64,000 nucleotides of DNA from Thermoplasmatota archaeon (lineage in GTDB: Archaea > Thermoplasmatota > Penumbrarchaeia > JASLWR01), in NCBI GenBank assembly GCA_030740765.1, contig JASLWR010000002.1:57621-121620 (forward strand), written 5' to 3'. Position numbers and translations under genes: made by a program. Positions 63,941-64,000 of the stretch are shown here, piece by piece (position 1 is the stretch's first letter; the number at the start of each line of letters is the position of its first letter). A model generated the notes under the pieces. The model ran no database searches, was not told the DNA's origin, and saw only the letters and a program-made list of their open reading frames with translations.

Positions 63941-64000
63941 CTACTTTATCTGCTCTTCGAAGAGCTGTCTTTTTCCTGCCCTCAGCTCGAAATAGTAACC
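63941..64000 (-). CDS. C-terminus of an unidentified gene (cut by window edge)
   Basis: The last 19 residues and stop, GYYFELRAGKRQLFEEQIK, are open on the minus strand and stand directly before the terminator-like hairpin. Too short to identify. Confidence 0.5.
   Translation of the reverse strand, partial: GYYFELRAGKRQLFEEQIK

Overview
The window is archaeal chromosome, most likely from a Thermoplasmatota-related euryarchaeote. The support is an archaeal RNA polymerase operon (rpoH, a single unsplit rpoB, split rpoA1/rpoA2, then L30e), geranylgeranyl reductase, a class II HMG-CoA reductase, archaeal TATA boxes about 25 nt ahead of apparently leaderless starts, and a tRNA gene with a bulge-helix-bulge intron and encoded CCA. 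The phylum is inference; the domain is not in doubt.

Layout. 1-3560: lipoate cluster (lipoate-ligase C-domain, H-protein-like lipoyl carrier, LipS-type radical SAM lipoyl synthase, lipoate ligase-DUF116 fusion). 3530-13228 (minus): geranylgeranyl reductase, then lysine biosynthesis by the diaminopimelate aminotransferase route: dapL alone, and lysC-dapB-dapA-asd-lysA-dapF as one tight operon. Between them lies a scrap yard (5946-6940) with a kinase fragment, a formylglycine-enzyme-like tail and a palindrome array. 13448-16187: envelope proteins, a metallochaperone and a YgbA-like protein. 16203-21462 (minus): a TatC fused to an extracytoplasmic beta-propeller, an AEC permease, MobB and a secreted beta-helix protein. 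21811-26508 (minus): a molybdenum hydroxylase of the 4-hydroxybenzoyl-CoA reductase type with small accessory proteins. 26677-29364: insertion-sequence pile-up. 29615-34265: CDF transporter, then a Fur/PerR-led oxygen-defence set (rubredoxin, flavodiiron protein, ferredoxin, iron-sulfur flavoprotein). 34262-41358: an ArsS-type rSAM/selenodomain cluster (two glycosyltransferases, ArsS-like radical SAM, VTT membrane protein, Hdr-like Fe-S protein, two flavoprotein oxidoreductases). 41523-44862: HEPN protein, HTH-PAS regulator, dead IS481-type element. 44945-47564: a small membrane protein, then two cytosolic binding-protein-like proteins with conserved cysteines and an ArsP-like permease. 47663-48195: a dense hairpin array. 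48476-53708: kelch protein, pilin-like protein, HMG-CoA reductase, phosphoglycerate mutase, repeat-rich membrane protein. 53967-54190: tRNA-Lys(UUU) with a D-loop intron. 54586-63840: RNA polymerase operon.

The points most worth a second look are: (1) the RNA polymerase A'' subunit, which carries an N-terminal extension of about 430-450 residues made of a helix-hairpin-helix-like segment and two copies of one unknown domain; (2) a 147-nt intron in the D-loop of tRNA-Lys with a textbook bulge-helix-bulge; (3) a conserved nested-hairpin element and arrays of 3-nt-loop palindromes; (4) the paired cysteine-bearing, signal-less binding proteins next to an ArsP-like permease; (5) TatC-propeller and lipoate ligase-DUF116 fusions.
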